Below are positions 26,301 through 34,266 of a stretch of 34,314 bases of DNA, in pieces. The notes beneath the pieces were generated by a model, which did no database searches, was not told the DNA's origin, and saw only the letters and a list, made by a program, of their open reading frames with translations. How positions within the stretch are numbered: position 1 is the stretch's first letter; the number at the start of each line of letters is the position of its first letter. The position numbers were made by a program, and so were the translations under genes. This DNA comes from Rodentolepis nana (Eukaryota > Platyhelminthes > Cestoda > Cyclophyllidea > Hymenolepididae), in assembly GCA_900617975.1 (NCBI GenBank), contig UZAE01000141.1:1-34314 (forward strand), read 5' to 3'.

Positions 26301-26406
26301 TAAGATTGGCACCTCCACCAACGCATCCACTTCGACCTTGATCGGCGATGGTGACCTTCCGACTTTTTCATATCCTAATGACCTCCCACCCTATGCCAAC
26401 CTTTGA
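2058..26406 (+). CDS. Sushi-domain single-pass membrane protein with very long cytoplasmic tail (3' part, 10 exons)
   Basis: Join: 2058-2351, 5087-5344 (or 5371), 8657-8732, 8979-9582, 12303-12639, 15029-15321, 16260-16413, 20506-20841, 23623-23951, 26227-26406. All split codons agree, giving 952 codons open to a TGA at 26404. Counting from the first complete codon: sushi/CCP domain 3-95 (Cys 3, 38, 79, 95; Trp 86), Thr/Ser/Glu stalk 99-183 with sequons at Asn 135, 155 and 177, one hydrophobic helix about 186-206 followed by basic residues, then a tail of about 745 residues. The arrangement predicts a type I plasma-membrane protein with the sushi domain outside. Sushi domains generally bind proteins; the partner is unknown. 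The tail is low-complexity (Ser, Pro, Gln, His, Asn) with possible SH3, WW and sorting motifs but no catalytic domain that I recognise. The first exon begins in phase 1, so the signal peptide and perhaps further ectodomains lie upstream of the window. I do not recognise an orthologue, so no symbol is given. Confidence 0.85.
2352..5086 (+). other. Intron a-b of the sushi-protein gene
   Basis: No exon or RNA gene is supported. An open stretch at 4171-4440 has no ATG at its start, no splice fit and no recognised similarity. A C-run cluster lies at 3767-3778. Confidence 0.6.
5087..5371 (+). CDS. Sushi-protein exon b: extracellular stalk, two possible donors
   Basis: The acceptor is AATAACAG at 5079-5086. 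Its first two bases complete an Arg codon with the C that ends exon a. The peptide is Thr/Ser/Glu/Ala-rich with three N-glycosylation sequons (NAT, NIT, NVS) and no cysteine, as expected for an extended, probably O-glycosylated stalk. Two donors keep the same phase 1: AAG|GTACAC after 5344 and CAG|GTTAGC after 5371. Choosing the second adds nine residues (GTHLSHGSS) just before the membrane helix. I cannot decide between them, so the outer limit is given here. Confidence 0.75.
5372..8656 (+). other. Intron b-c of the sushi-protein gene
   Basis: No recognisable coding, RNA or mobile sequence was seen. Short open frames at 7177-7516 lack a supported function and are not needed, because exons b and c already join in phase. 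Confidence 0.55.
8657..8732 (+). CDS. Sushi-protein exon c: transmembrane helix
   Basis: This 76-base exon lies between acceptor TTATCTCTAG and donor AG|GTAATT. It enters in phase 1 (G+CT, Ala) and leaves in phase 2 (AG+G, Arg). It encodes a Gly-containing hydrophobic stretch of about 21 residues (GAIFGFLFCLLVLLIILFIF) and then Arg-Gln. The basic residues continue in the next exon (Arg, Arg, Arg, Lys), giving a stop-transfer signal that places the C-terminal side in the cytoplasm. It is too short to stand out as an open frame; it was found from its hydrophobicity and splice phases. Confidence 0.85.
8979..9582 (+). CDS. Sushi-protein exon d: juxtamembrane and proline-rich tail
   Basis: The acceptor is CGTTGCAG and the donor CAG|GTTCGT. 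The exon enters in phase 2 and leaves in phase 0. It begins with the basic juxtamembrane run (LSRLVRSK), followed by a low-complexity tail rich in Ser, Pro, Gln, His and Asn. Residues 308-320 form a proline-rich patch (PLPRPSPTPIPPP) that could bind SH3 domains. STRRQTLLS at about 360-368 resembles a basophilic-kinase site. The preceding intron is only 246 bp, the shortest in this gene. Confidence 0.85.
9583..12302 (+). other. Intron d-e of the sushi-protein gene
   Basis: No exon is supported. A slightly GC-richer patch near 10710-10860 includes the direct repeat GTGCGCAT (twice, five bases apart) and GGCCAACG/CGCTGGCC, but shows no identifiable element. Confidence 0.55.
12303..12639 (+). CDS. 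Sushi-protein exon e: cytoplasmic tail
   Basis: The acceptor is TGTTTCAG. The exon enters in phase 0 and encodes a Ser/Gly/Gln-rich segment starting VFSATLPWKSK. I place the donor at CGA|GTAGGT after 12639 (phase 1), because it matches the consensus well and is the choice that joins to the frame needed downstream. A second GT at 12644 (TAG|GTCATT, phase 2) is a poorer match and would lead into a frame that meets a stop in exon f. Confidence 0.8.
13557..13628 (+). repeat. Degenerate tRNA-like sequence (tRNA pseudogene or tRNA-derived SINE head)
   Basis: TGGCTTAGTG at 13564 fits the A box and AGTTCGATACC near 13608 fits the B box. They are spaced as in a tRNA (46 bases between the equivalents of positions 8 and 54). 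TCTGC/ACAGA can form most of an anticodon stem around TTATCTT. The acceptor and T stems pair poorly (about 4 of 7 and 3 of 5), so this is unlikely to be a working tRNA. Confidence 0.35.
13969..13986 (+). other. G-run cluster (possible quadruplex)
   Basis: Runs of 3, 2, 5 and 5 G separated by single A. A four-stranded G structure is possible on the plus strand. It lies in an intron. Confidence 0.4.
15029..15321 (+). CDS. Sushi-protein exon f: cytoplasmic tail with PLPPLPPQ
   Basis: The acceptor is TTCCTTTAG (phase 1) and the donor ACG|GTTAGA (phase 0). In the chosen frame it encodes residues 524-620, including Gly- and Asn/Ser-rich stretches, a PLPPLPPQ proline motif (590-597) and a His-rich run. 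This frame is supported because both ends match the neighbouring exons in phase. A second frame is also open across the first two thirds of the exon, up to a TAG near 15216. Confidence 0.75.
15322..16259 (+). other. Intron f-g of the sushi-protein gene
   Basis: No exon is supported. It contains a hairpin-forming inverted repeat, GAAATATGGAA at 15740-15750 and its exact complement at 15771-15781. Confidence 0.6.
15740..15781. repeat. 11-bp inverted repeat, 20-base loop
   Basis: GAAATATGGAA (15740-15750) and TTCCATATTTC (15771-15781) are exact reverse complements. It has no T-run and no gene end nearby, so a terminator role is not suggested. Confidence 0.6.
16260..16413 (+). CDS. Sushi-protein exon g: cytoplasmic tail
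   Basis: The acceptor is ACATTTTAG and the donor GAAG|GTGATT. It enters in phase 0 and leaves in phase 1. It encodes 51 whole codons (residues 621-671), an acidic/polar segment (VLENKGKTGTLNMDTYLEP at the start). It is a short exon found by phase: it links the phase-0 end of exon f to the phase-1 start of exon h without a stop. Confidence 0.75.
16414..20505 (+). other. Intron g-h of the sushi-protein gene (4.1 kb)
   Basis: The longest intron here. Short open frames at 18187-18438 and 19006-19260 are A/T-rich, lack splice context and resemble nothing I know. No repeat or RNA gene was recognised. Confidence 0.55.
20506..20841 (+). CDS. Sushi-protein exon h: cytoplasmic tail with basic cluster
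   Basis: The acceptor is ATTTTTTACAG and the donor CCAT|GTAAGT; it is phase 1 on both sides. It encodes residues 673-783: an Asp/Gly/Asn-rich part, then ADYFTYDENRR, then a basic cluster about 763-779 (RR, KKK, RRPR). The spacing of the basic groups resembles a bipartite nuclear-localisation signal, but this is only a pattern match in a predicted cytoplasmic tail. Confidence 0.85.
20842..23622 (+). other. Intron h-i of the sushi-protein gene
   Basis: No exon is needed: h and i join in phase 1. An open frame at 21910-22170 is slightly GC-richer with Cys-x-x-Cys, but has no supported splice sites or recognised similarity. Confidence 0.55.
23623..23951 (+). CDS. Sushi-protein exon i: acidic and proline-rich tail
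   Basis: The acceptor is CACCCTTTCAG (phase 1) and the donor ATG|GTTTGT (phase 0). It encodes residues 785-893: a Tyr pair (NHYYD), an acidic run at 842-851 (DDEEVDEDEE), then SSLYEAVDRR, and a proline-rich end (LPPAPHPPSSPQIPTSPQ). YEAV fits the YxxPhi sorting-signal pattern and could also be a phosphotyrosine site. The donor is weak but is the one that keeps the final exon in its longer frame. Confidence 0.85.
23952..26226 (+). other. Intron i-j of the sushi-protein gene
   Basis: No constitutive exon is supported. A 17-base segment at 24810-24826 between a good acceptor and a GTGAGT donor could be a microexon. A TTA/TTATTA-rich stretch lies at 24555-24578. Confidence 0.5.
26227..26406 (+). 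CDS. Sushi-protein exon j: C-terminus and stop
   Basis: The acceptor is CCTTTTAG and the exon enters in phase 0. It encodes 59 codons: a Ser/Arg/Gly-rich start, a Thr/Ser run, then FSYPNDLPPYANL and TGA at 26404. The last residues combine LPPY (an LPxY form of WW-domain ligand) with YANL (YxxPhi, a clathrin-adaptor sorting pattern), sharing the same tyrosine. A second frame of this exon is also open, for 38 codons. Confidence 0.8.
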   Translation, partial: FSSRRDAGGHGFSSPSRYHRRQGSAKIGTSTNASTSTLIGDGDLPTFSYPNDLPPYANL

Positions 26407-26520
26407 GACTTCTTTTAATCACCCACCTCCCTCTTTTGTCACCTCTGTGCTTGTATTGGTTTGCTCACTCTCTCTCTAAGTAGGGCTGATATTCATATGC
26501 CATTACTTTTTATCATGTGT

Positions 26521-26526
26521 ATTAAA
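26521..26526 (+). terminator. Poly(A) signal ATTAAA for the sushi-protein gene
   Basis: ATTAAA, the commonest variant of the animal polyadenylation signal, lies about 115 bases after the stop codon. A T-rich stretch (TTCTTTTT near 26560) follows at a suitable distance for the downstream element. In A/T-rich DNA such hexamers also occur by chance; support comes from its position. Confidence 0.5.
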
Positions 26527-29439
26527 GCATTACTACTGTCACCATTTGAATTATTGTACACTTCTTTTTGCGGCAAATGAACTTTTCGTCAAAATTATGT
26601 TCATTGCTTATCGCATGTATTTAAATGTTTACTGTTTGTAATGGAACTATATTGAAATAGCTGATGTTAGGTCATCTTAAAGCTCGCTACCAGTGTGGGA
26701 TTTTCAATGGTTTGGAGGGTGTATTATTAGCTTGTTCAGATAAAACTTGGAGATAAATGCAACTGTAAAAAGAACCAATGCTCTAATGCGGTTCGAACTC
26801 CCCTTTTAATATAAAAAATGCATCGTCAAATGTGACATGATAAACTGCGATCAAGAATTGTTCACCTCTAGGTTGATAATCACCATTCATTGGTGCAGTA
26901 TTTGACAAATCATTGGTTAACTATCTTACCTAGCCACTCACTATTGAATTTTAATGCCTACCATGACTCTAGTGCCTGACTGAAACAGTTCACTTGCAAT
27001 TTCCTCACATTTAAAATGACGAATATAATGTATCCTAACTATTGCGAATTATTATTTAGTCAAAATAACTGGTTTAATTGACGTTTTGAGATTTTTATCT
27101 CCTAATTAGGCATAGTAACTAATTGAAATACAAATCTATGTTCGCGCAAATATCAGAAATGATTATTAACAATCCTTTAGATAAATAATAATGAAGAAAA
27201 CATCACTCCCTAGTCCACACATATTTAATGTTGCAGACTGCCATCAAAGTACTTTTAAGTTGCAACACGGAATTGGTGAGCCATGTTTTAAGTTTCATAG
27301 TCAGACTCGAATAAGAAAGGGAACGAACGATAGGGATTTTTCGTTTAAACATGTAGTTTTAATTACAGTTACGGAGAAGAGAATTGTTTCATGTTGGACT
27401 TATATTCCTACAAATAGAGAAAAGAAGTAGTGAATTAGAATGATCAAAAGTGTATCTAAGTTTTCTCGCAAATAAGCAAATTTTGCATTTATGTTGATGT
27501 TCTTCAACAATCGGTTTTCAAATAAGTAAAGGATGCTACAATTCAGTTATATCTGCGATAAAGGTAGTTGGAATGCCAAATATTTTCATGATACCAAAAC
27601 ATTACATGGGGGGGGGTGTATGGACAGTAAATGAAACTTTTATGAGGTAAGAATGAGAATTTAGACATTTTAAAACTTGAAAAATCATTGCTTGGAGCTG
27701 AAAAAATTTACTAATAAATCACAATGTTGTTACATTTAGCTAAGTATATCTCACTTTAAATAAAAATCATTTTCATTACTTCATCCCATTTGAACCAGTG
27801 GATCATTTCTTTTTGCCACCCTTAGATTGATACTTATATAGTTTTAAGTAGTGCTAATTGAAAAGATTTTAATAACACCATGATTTCTCATTTCATCATC
27901 ATTGCGCAAGGTATTGCAATTAAGAAGTAAAGATGGGCAATGGCAAAGGAATATATGATTTAAAAGATTGATAAATGTACCTATGTGAATATTCTAATAT
28001 CTATCAAGAAGTATGCGTTCAAAGTATGTTCCTAACGAATGTTAACAATATCTAAATGGAGAAAGAAATAAAAATGGTTGAAAAGTTTATATCTAGGATG
28101 GATATAAATGGTCATTATGCTTTTTGAAAGTGATACTGCTTGCAACAAATCCAGTTTTACCTAAATTTATTGTTTAAAATAAAGAGCGCCTTCGATAATG
28201 GCGCAGTTCGAAAATTTGAGGTGAAGTTAAACTTAACTGTTAATATAATAAAGTAATATCAATCAGGTCCACATAAAAGGAATTTGTCATATCACTCTAG
28301 CATGAAAATATGCGCATTTATTGACAAATAAATTAGGTTAATGCGCCAAATATTTCCGTATTAAAAGGCTATTATTTCATCCCGTCAGTATATAGGGGTG
28401 TCGAATGTCATCTGCATGAGAAGATTTTTTGAGAATATTAGGTCACCAAATGGCACGTGATTAGTGATTGATTATGAAAAAATTACTTTTCATCTAATAA
28501 GAAATGAGCAAATTATTCCTTAGTTAGTTCCACATTGTCAAGCCCTAAACTAATAATGTATAACTTCGAGAGGTAATACGAGGGATCTCTTTGAGGGTGA
28601 AGGTGGGCTAAAGAAAACATTCAATTACTACGGAAATTTTTGTATATAAAGACACCTAAAGTGTAATAAACACGACAATTTTGACTAATAAAACGAACAG
28701 AACTAGAAAAAGTAGTACATTTTCTTATGATAAAAGGTTTGTACTAAATCGTAGTATTTGATATTTAAAAATAAGTTCAACTTTTTGAACATAGATATTT
28801 CTAAAATCTTCATATAAAAAAATGCGATGAATTTGCCAGAAGCTAAAACGATCTAAGACAACGAAATGCATGAATTTATTAATTTTTTACCACTTCACAA
28901 TATCAATAAGTCATTTTATCCAATTAAATTTATATAATAGACATATTCAGTCATAAATTGAGCACAAATTGCAGTACCTATTTTGATGTCAAATAATTAA
29001 CATTAGGAAATTCTACTGTTTGTATAATTATATCAGAATATGTAGAAAGATCAACAATAATTATACTTGTACTTATTAACGTTTATATGTTTTTCACCAT
29101 TACGTTAGATACAAGTGTTCTATACTCCTTAAAATATGTTAATTCAAACAAAACTGTATAAAGTGTTATTACTAAGAGAAATCTAGATTTAGATCAGACA
29201 TTCAGAACTTGTATGTAAAATTTGCGCTGTACAAACTCTACTCAAATTTAGTTGCAAATTTAGCATAGTACGGCCATTTCGACCATGAGAAAAGGCCAAT
29301 TAGAATTCAGGCAAGTTGATCAGTACGTGTCGACGCTGTGTATCTGCTCTTGGATTTAACGGATCAAGCTAGAGCGGACCAATAAACAGGCTCCCTTGAA
29401 GAAGTTTAAGCGCTAAGTATAAATCTTCACGATTGTATA

Positions 29440-29453
29440 TAACTCCTCCACAG
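29440..29453 (+). promoter_or_regulatory. Candidate splice or spliced-leader acceptor ahead of GTPBP1
   Basis: TAACTCCTCCACAG is a pyrimidine-rich AG acceptor 18 bases before the proposed start codon. TATAAAT (29418) and TATATAA (29436) lie just upstream, but such strings are common in this A/T-rich DNA. The acceptor could receive a spliced leader, as in many flatworm mRNAs, or join an upstream coding exon. The sequence alone does not decide. Confidence 0.3.
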
Positions 29454-29471
29454 AAAGCCACTCTTCCTCTT

Positions 29472-29507
29472 ATGGATAAAAATATTCATACGATTTTATC
29501 AAACAAG
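29472..29507 (+). CDS. GTPBP1: GTPBP1 exon 1 (start codon candidate)
   Basis: ATG at 29472 opens 12 codons ([12 protein letters not shown]) that end at donor AAG|GTAGAT in phase 0, matching exon 2. The frame stays open upstream to a TGA at 29397 with no earlier ATG. It also passes through a good acceptor (CTCCACAG|AAA at 29453) in phase 0. The exon could therefore start at 29454 and continue a longer N-terminus from an upstream exon, or 29453 could be a trans-splice site placing ATG 18 bases into the mRNA. Confidence 0.65.
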
Positions 29508-31063
29508 GTAGATTCATTTTGATTTGTCACTTTGATCTCAATTGATTGGATCACTGCATTTTGCTTTTTTGGCTCAATAAATTTATTTGCCACATATTGC
29601 ATTGTGTGCGCGTTTTTGTCCATTTTTTTGTTACAGCGATCGCATGATCCGTTCGAATTTATTTTAGCGGATTTTCGTTGCTCCAAGTGAATCAGATCTC
29701 GAATGTCTCAATCAGTGTTTAGCTCAAAGACTGCTGGCTGGTCAAGGCGAATGTTTCGTAGAAATAGGCGTTGGAGGTAGGCTTTCATTTTGTTATTTTA
29801 CAACAAAGGGCATACAGTTTTTCATGAGCTTTGTGAATCAGAATTTGCTCTAATATACTCATTTGTTCCTCTTTTTCCAAGCTTAATATTTTTGTGAATT
29901 TTAACCATTCGATGTTTTTAATTATTCATTAATATTTCATCTTATGAACGTTGGCTATTTAATCACAGTTTCTACCTAAAAAATATGCCTGTTTGATATT
30001 AAGCTAATATTATTGAATTATATTTTGTGAGGTTCCCTTTGTTCACAAACATTCAACCAGTTCGTTGCACATCGATGGCTTTATATGTTGTCCTTTAATA
30101 TATTGAAGCATAGTAGGTCACTAATCCACTAACCTTACTGATCAGCGATGTTAGTTAAATGGCGTTAAAGGATCCTTTCAAACCTACATACAAGTTTTTA
30201 TCAGAGGTGATTGATATTCTTTTTAGTACCTACTCTTCTGCAAGATGCTGGGTTATGAATGAGCTCTGAATTGCTATTACTCTTCTTAAATGAGTATCTG
30301 AAATCAGAGGCTTAGATTGTGAGGCAAATATGATTATTAATCACAACGAATGACTTCGCAAATTGTCATTCTGTTACACATTTAAATGTTTGAACTTTTT
30401 TATCCTTTACTAGAGGGGCAAGACCCCGGTATCTCACCCAGCGACATGGCTGCAAGTGAAGCCACTCTCCAATCACTCGCAGAGAAACTAAATGCTCACG
30501 TGATCCACCTGCGCTGTCGTAATGTCTCCTCTCATCCTGGATCATCGAATACCACGTCGAATAGCACTTCAAACCCTGTACCAACAAAGTCAACTACACC
30601 TATAGCTAACAGTGACACTACTGCCACACAGTTCAAGAAAAAAAAAAGTGGCCACAATTCTTTTGGCACGGTCACTTCTACTTCAAACGAATCTAACTCG
30701 TCCTCCACTGAAAAGACTTCTTCTCAATCCACTACAGCAACAAGTGGAGGTGAGTGGATAGTGAAGGATTTTCTATTGCGTCAGGTCATTAGCGAACAGG
30801 ACTTCATCGACATTCGAGTGGCAGTGGTGGGTAATGTGGATGCGGGAAAGTCAACAATGCTTGGTGTTCTTACGCACGGGGAGTTGGATAATGGGAGAGG
30901 TAAAGTGAGACAGTATCTATTCCGCCACAAGCATGAAATCGAGTCAGGTCGAACGAGTTCTGTAGGAAATGATATCTTGGGATTTGATGCTGATGGAGTT
31001 GTTGTGAATAGGCCTGTTCATGGGAAACTTGATTGGGCTCAAGTCTGTCAGGAAGCTACCAAG
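29472..31063 (+). CDS. GTPBP1: GTP-binding protein 1 (GTPBP1), N-terminal part; 3' end outside window
   Basis: Join: 29472-29507, 29668-29776, 30414-31063; 265 codons without a stop. GTPBP1 is a translational GTPase related to elongation factor 1-alpha and is linked to mRNA surveillance and ribosome quality control. The N-terminal [19 protein letters not shown] matches the conserved region of animal GTPBP1. Residues 188-195 are the P-loop GNVDAGKS, followed by [29 protein letters not shown] (with the switch I Thr) and [28 protein letters not shown] fits GTPBP1 rather than GTPBP2. Residues 85-160, rich in Ser/Thr/Asn, are an insertion relative to the human protein. The last donor (AAG|GTGAGT) lies just before the expected ITFIDLAGH exon, which is not found before 34314. 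The N-terminus is short: only about 16 residues precede the conserved block. Confidence 0.93.
29668..29776 (+). CDS. GTPBP1: GTPBP1 exon 2
   Basis: The acceptor is TTATTTTAG and the donor GGAG|GTAGGC; phase 0 in, phase 1 out. It encodes [20 protein letters not shown] and the following CFVEIGVG, collinear with human GTPBP1 (VSPTSEQYDSLLRQMWERM ... YVIGQG). Intron 1 is only 160 bp. The exon was found by homology and phase rather than as a long open frame. Confidence 0.88.
30414..31063 (+). CDS. GTPBP1: GTPBP1 exon 3: P-loop and switch I
   Basis: The acceptor is CCTTTACTAG (phase 1; G+AG gives Glu) and the donor AAG|GTGAGT (phase 0). It begins [20 protein letters not shown], then [13 protein letters not shown], the low-complexity insertion, and the start of the G domain with GNVDAGKS. 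A run of ten A (30638-30647) encodes Lys codons. Conserved sequence on both sides is in the same frame, so the run length is right as read. Confidence 0.93.
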
Positions 31064-31481
31064 GTGAGTTGAGATCGATGCATTTATTTACTTTCAATTT
31101 ATATGCCTGGAATGAATTTGCGCAGGTAATTTTACCTCACCTGAAACTGAAATGCGTATTTACTGGTATTTCTAAATGTGCATAAGTCAATGTTCAATTT
31201 GTTATTCCATGTTGCTAACACGTTCTATAATGGTGTATCCGTTTATTAATTGATTTTCACTGTATTTAACAGTATTTTGCACTGGTTTGTTACATAATGA
31301 AATATAAGGCATTTAAAAGGGTCAGTAGATGCTAGGGTGATTTTGATAGCTATTTGCAAATATATCTTCGTGGATTTTTTAATTTTGGCTTTTCTAATTA
31401 ATGCTACCTCGTGGAAAATTTTCATCATGGCGAATAAGATTAGAATGGACTAAAATGAGGGTCTGGAGTGGAGGTAAGGCC

Positions 31482-31508
31482 GGGGTGGGGTGGGGGGGGG
31501 GGGGGGGG
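31482..31508 (+). other. Long G-run cluster G4-T-G4-T-G17
   Basis: Twenty-five of 27 bases are G, just inside GTPBP1 intron 3. It is a strong quadruplex candidate on the coding strand, so also in the transcript. Run length may be unreliable in the assembly. Confidence 0.7.
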
Positions 31509-32018
31509 ATCAATAGAGATAGGTCATTAAATCAGGTCGTCAGAAGGTTTCCACTTTATTTAAATTTTAGGTTAACTAAGCCATTTGTCTTCTAGTTAAT
31601 GAGTTATCTCATGGTCTAATGAGAATTGGCGACATTTGCTCTTTGTTCCTGTATAAATTTTTTTGCAGTATATCGATCTGTTGATTGAAATGAGAAATGT
31701 ATTATGCCTTATCGACTCATTTGCATTTAATAACCTGAAGTTGGTTGCTTATTCTAGCTTTAATGGTTTCAGTAAAACTTTGCAACTTCAATGTGTTCCT
31801 CATGTTGATCGTTATTTTCTATATTCTATTGTTAAATAATTTTTTTATGGTTTAATATGTTCTCTAAGCGAAGGTGTTTGATATAAAATTCGCATCCATT
31901 TTGTGAATAGAAGTACTGACTTGAGTTTACTTGCTGTTTATCACATTGAAAAAATATTCACGTTACTCCCATGACTCGTAAATGTCTATTCCTCCTAAAT
32001 TAGCTTCAAAAGAATATA

Positions 32019-32336
32019 TTTATTTATATCAAATGGCAGGCGTTTTGATAGTTATCACTAGGCCTTTAGTTGACTTCAGGCTTCACAGAGAGGAAGGTAC
32101 ATCAAAGTGAAAAGGTCGAGAGGGGGGGGGGGGGGAGAGGGAAGAGAAGAGTGTTTCAAAGATGTAAAAGAGATAGACACAAAGTTGGAAAAAAAGGTGA
32201 GGTGAGTACGGTTGAAGTAGTCGAATTTGACATACAGTGGGGTGATGGTAGTTTGGAGTATGAAGTCAACTGCCGGTTAATAGACGTTGCCCAGGGTGCA
32301 CCACGTGGATGTAAGTCTATAGCACACCCCTTTCTA
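32019..32336 (+). repeat. Dispersed repeat, copy 2 (in GTPBP1 intron 3)
   Basis: This is a full-length counterpart of 241-573, with a longer G-run (14 bases, 32122-32135) and no 20-base insertion. The match begins at TTTATTTATATC and fades after AGCACACCCC. No clear target-site duplication or terminal inverted repeat was seen. Confidence 0.85.
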
Positions 32337-34266
32337 AAGAATATCTAAAATGCCATTATCTGTTACGTTTGTGTGAAATAGCCATAATCAAGAGCATTAA
32401 TTAATTATCTCATGTCAAGTAGCTATCCAAGTCATTAAAGAATGTCCTATCAAGGCTTAACTTAAGTAGGGACCAACTATCTTCCTTAATGTTAACTTGT
32501 CTACTAATTCTCGTGATCATTTTTTTGCCATTAACGTGATTAAGTATGCACTGATGAGCATATTTTTTAACACTTTCTTGACTATCGTAGCGTTGATAGC
32601 TGTACCAAGGAAACGCCCTTCTATCGAGTTCCTTTCAATGTATCTTATATTATCTTGAGATAATCTAAATATTATCCTCACCACTTATATAAAAAGATTG
32701 TCAAATTTTAGATTTGCATAGGTCTGTAGTCATTGTTGCCAGATCTCGCTTTTGTTATTTTGTTCATCCCTCTAGGGCTCGGTTTAACATATAGAAGGTG
32801 CTGTTTACATAATAATTTATTTGAATTTTTCTCATTAAATGCTAAATTCGCAACTCACCCATTCAATAGGTATAGTTTAAACTGGTCAGTTGCAGCGGTA
32901 ATTGTATTAGCTCAAGTTTGTGTTCTTAATTTAAATGTCTTTAAGTAGATATAATTAATGCGGTTTAATTCGAATTTAGATCTCTATTGACCTTATAATT
33001 ACAATAAGCATGACGATCTCATTGATTTACATCGTCTATTTCATACTCTATCCTCAAGTTTATGTAATCTCAATTTTATCCATATTACTAATTATTAAAA
33101 TGACACCTATTTGGTAAAACTGTGCAAGCAAATACTGGATTAATCCAGTTATCTAAAATGCCTGTTTTGGTGTAGTCGAAGTTTGGCCCTATGATATTCT
33201 TTTGCGCTCTTTGATTTAATAACGCGGCCACTGTTGCCCACATTCAGTACTATGAACTCGAATCTTCCATACGAAAGGGCAACCACATAAATAGGCTCTT
33301 GACATTTGAGTTCGATTAACTGTCTATAATTAGCCAGTTGTATAACGGTGATATTGACATTGTAAAGATGTGCCTACGGAACTTAATCTCTTTGCATAAG
33401 TTCACAAATTTCGCTCAGTTGCATCGTAAATATTTGAATCTTTACGTAAAAATAAAAATTTCGTTTTATGTTATATTTTCATTAGTTTCGAAATAAGGAT
33501 TCACCTTAACTTTTTCAAAGTGAATGCATAATATTTTCGGCTATGCTATGCAAAGTTCAATTTGTCCTTCCCAGCTGGTATATCGACTTGCAGATCGTAA
33601 AATTTCATTTTTTCCCGTAAATTCCCACCTTCATCACCTTTATCAGAATTATTAATATAATTTTCCAAAACCTTTCTTCTGACTTTTATTAACGCAGTTC
33701 TGTTTATGCTGGTGTTTCTGATGCCCAATAGCCTTTTGACGCACTAGTTCCAACATGATATTTGTGAGTTTTGACAGTTTGAACTGCATAATTATCGTGT
33801 ATCTACTTTTAACAGTTGATTCAAAAGCGTGAAGCACTGTTAGGTTATACTAATCCGAGATAGCTTAAAATTCTATCATTAAATGATCCCAGTTTGTTTA
33901 ATTATAATCTTGTTTAAAGTTTGGCATTAATTATTTGTGTTCGTTATATTTCTATTTCCGTAAAATTGCTCTAATGCAATTGTCATCAGCTTAGTAGTCT
34001 CATAGGCAGAAATTCCGTACTAAAATTTTATTAGGCCTCTGCAAGGTTGCTTATTTATTTGTTTACTTCTACCTCCAACCTATGAGGGATAGAGGGGTCA
34101 AGGCCGTTTTCACGTGACTAAACATACATTTGGGTTTTTGCCCAAATATTTTTCCATATCACAGAAAGTGCTTCACATCAACCTCCCAGTCATAAAGTTT
34201 GGATAATTAATTTCCAAAAATTCCAGTGAAAACATTTACTTAGTTCATTTAGTTGCCTTGACTACT

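Larger units (their letters stand above)
26407..29471. other. Intergenic region between the sushi-protein gene and GTPBP1
   Basis: It contains the 3' UTR and poly(A) signal of the first gene, a run of nine G at 27608-27616, and otherwise A/T-rich sequence. Small open frames such as 27191-27430 show no coding signature. Any promoter or upstream exon of GTPBP1 should lie in its last part. Confidence 0.55.

Noticed and set aside
26790..26812. GGTTCGAACTCC, a B-box-like string
   Set aside because: No A box lies at the right distance on either strand and no cloverleaf can be drawn.
31671..31850. Open stretch after an AG beginning YIDLL, possible next GTPBP1 exon
   Set aside because: The expected block is VITFIDLAGHEKY; only IDL coincides and nothing after it matches.
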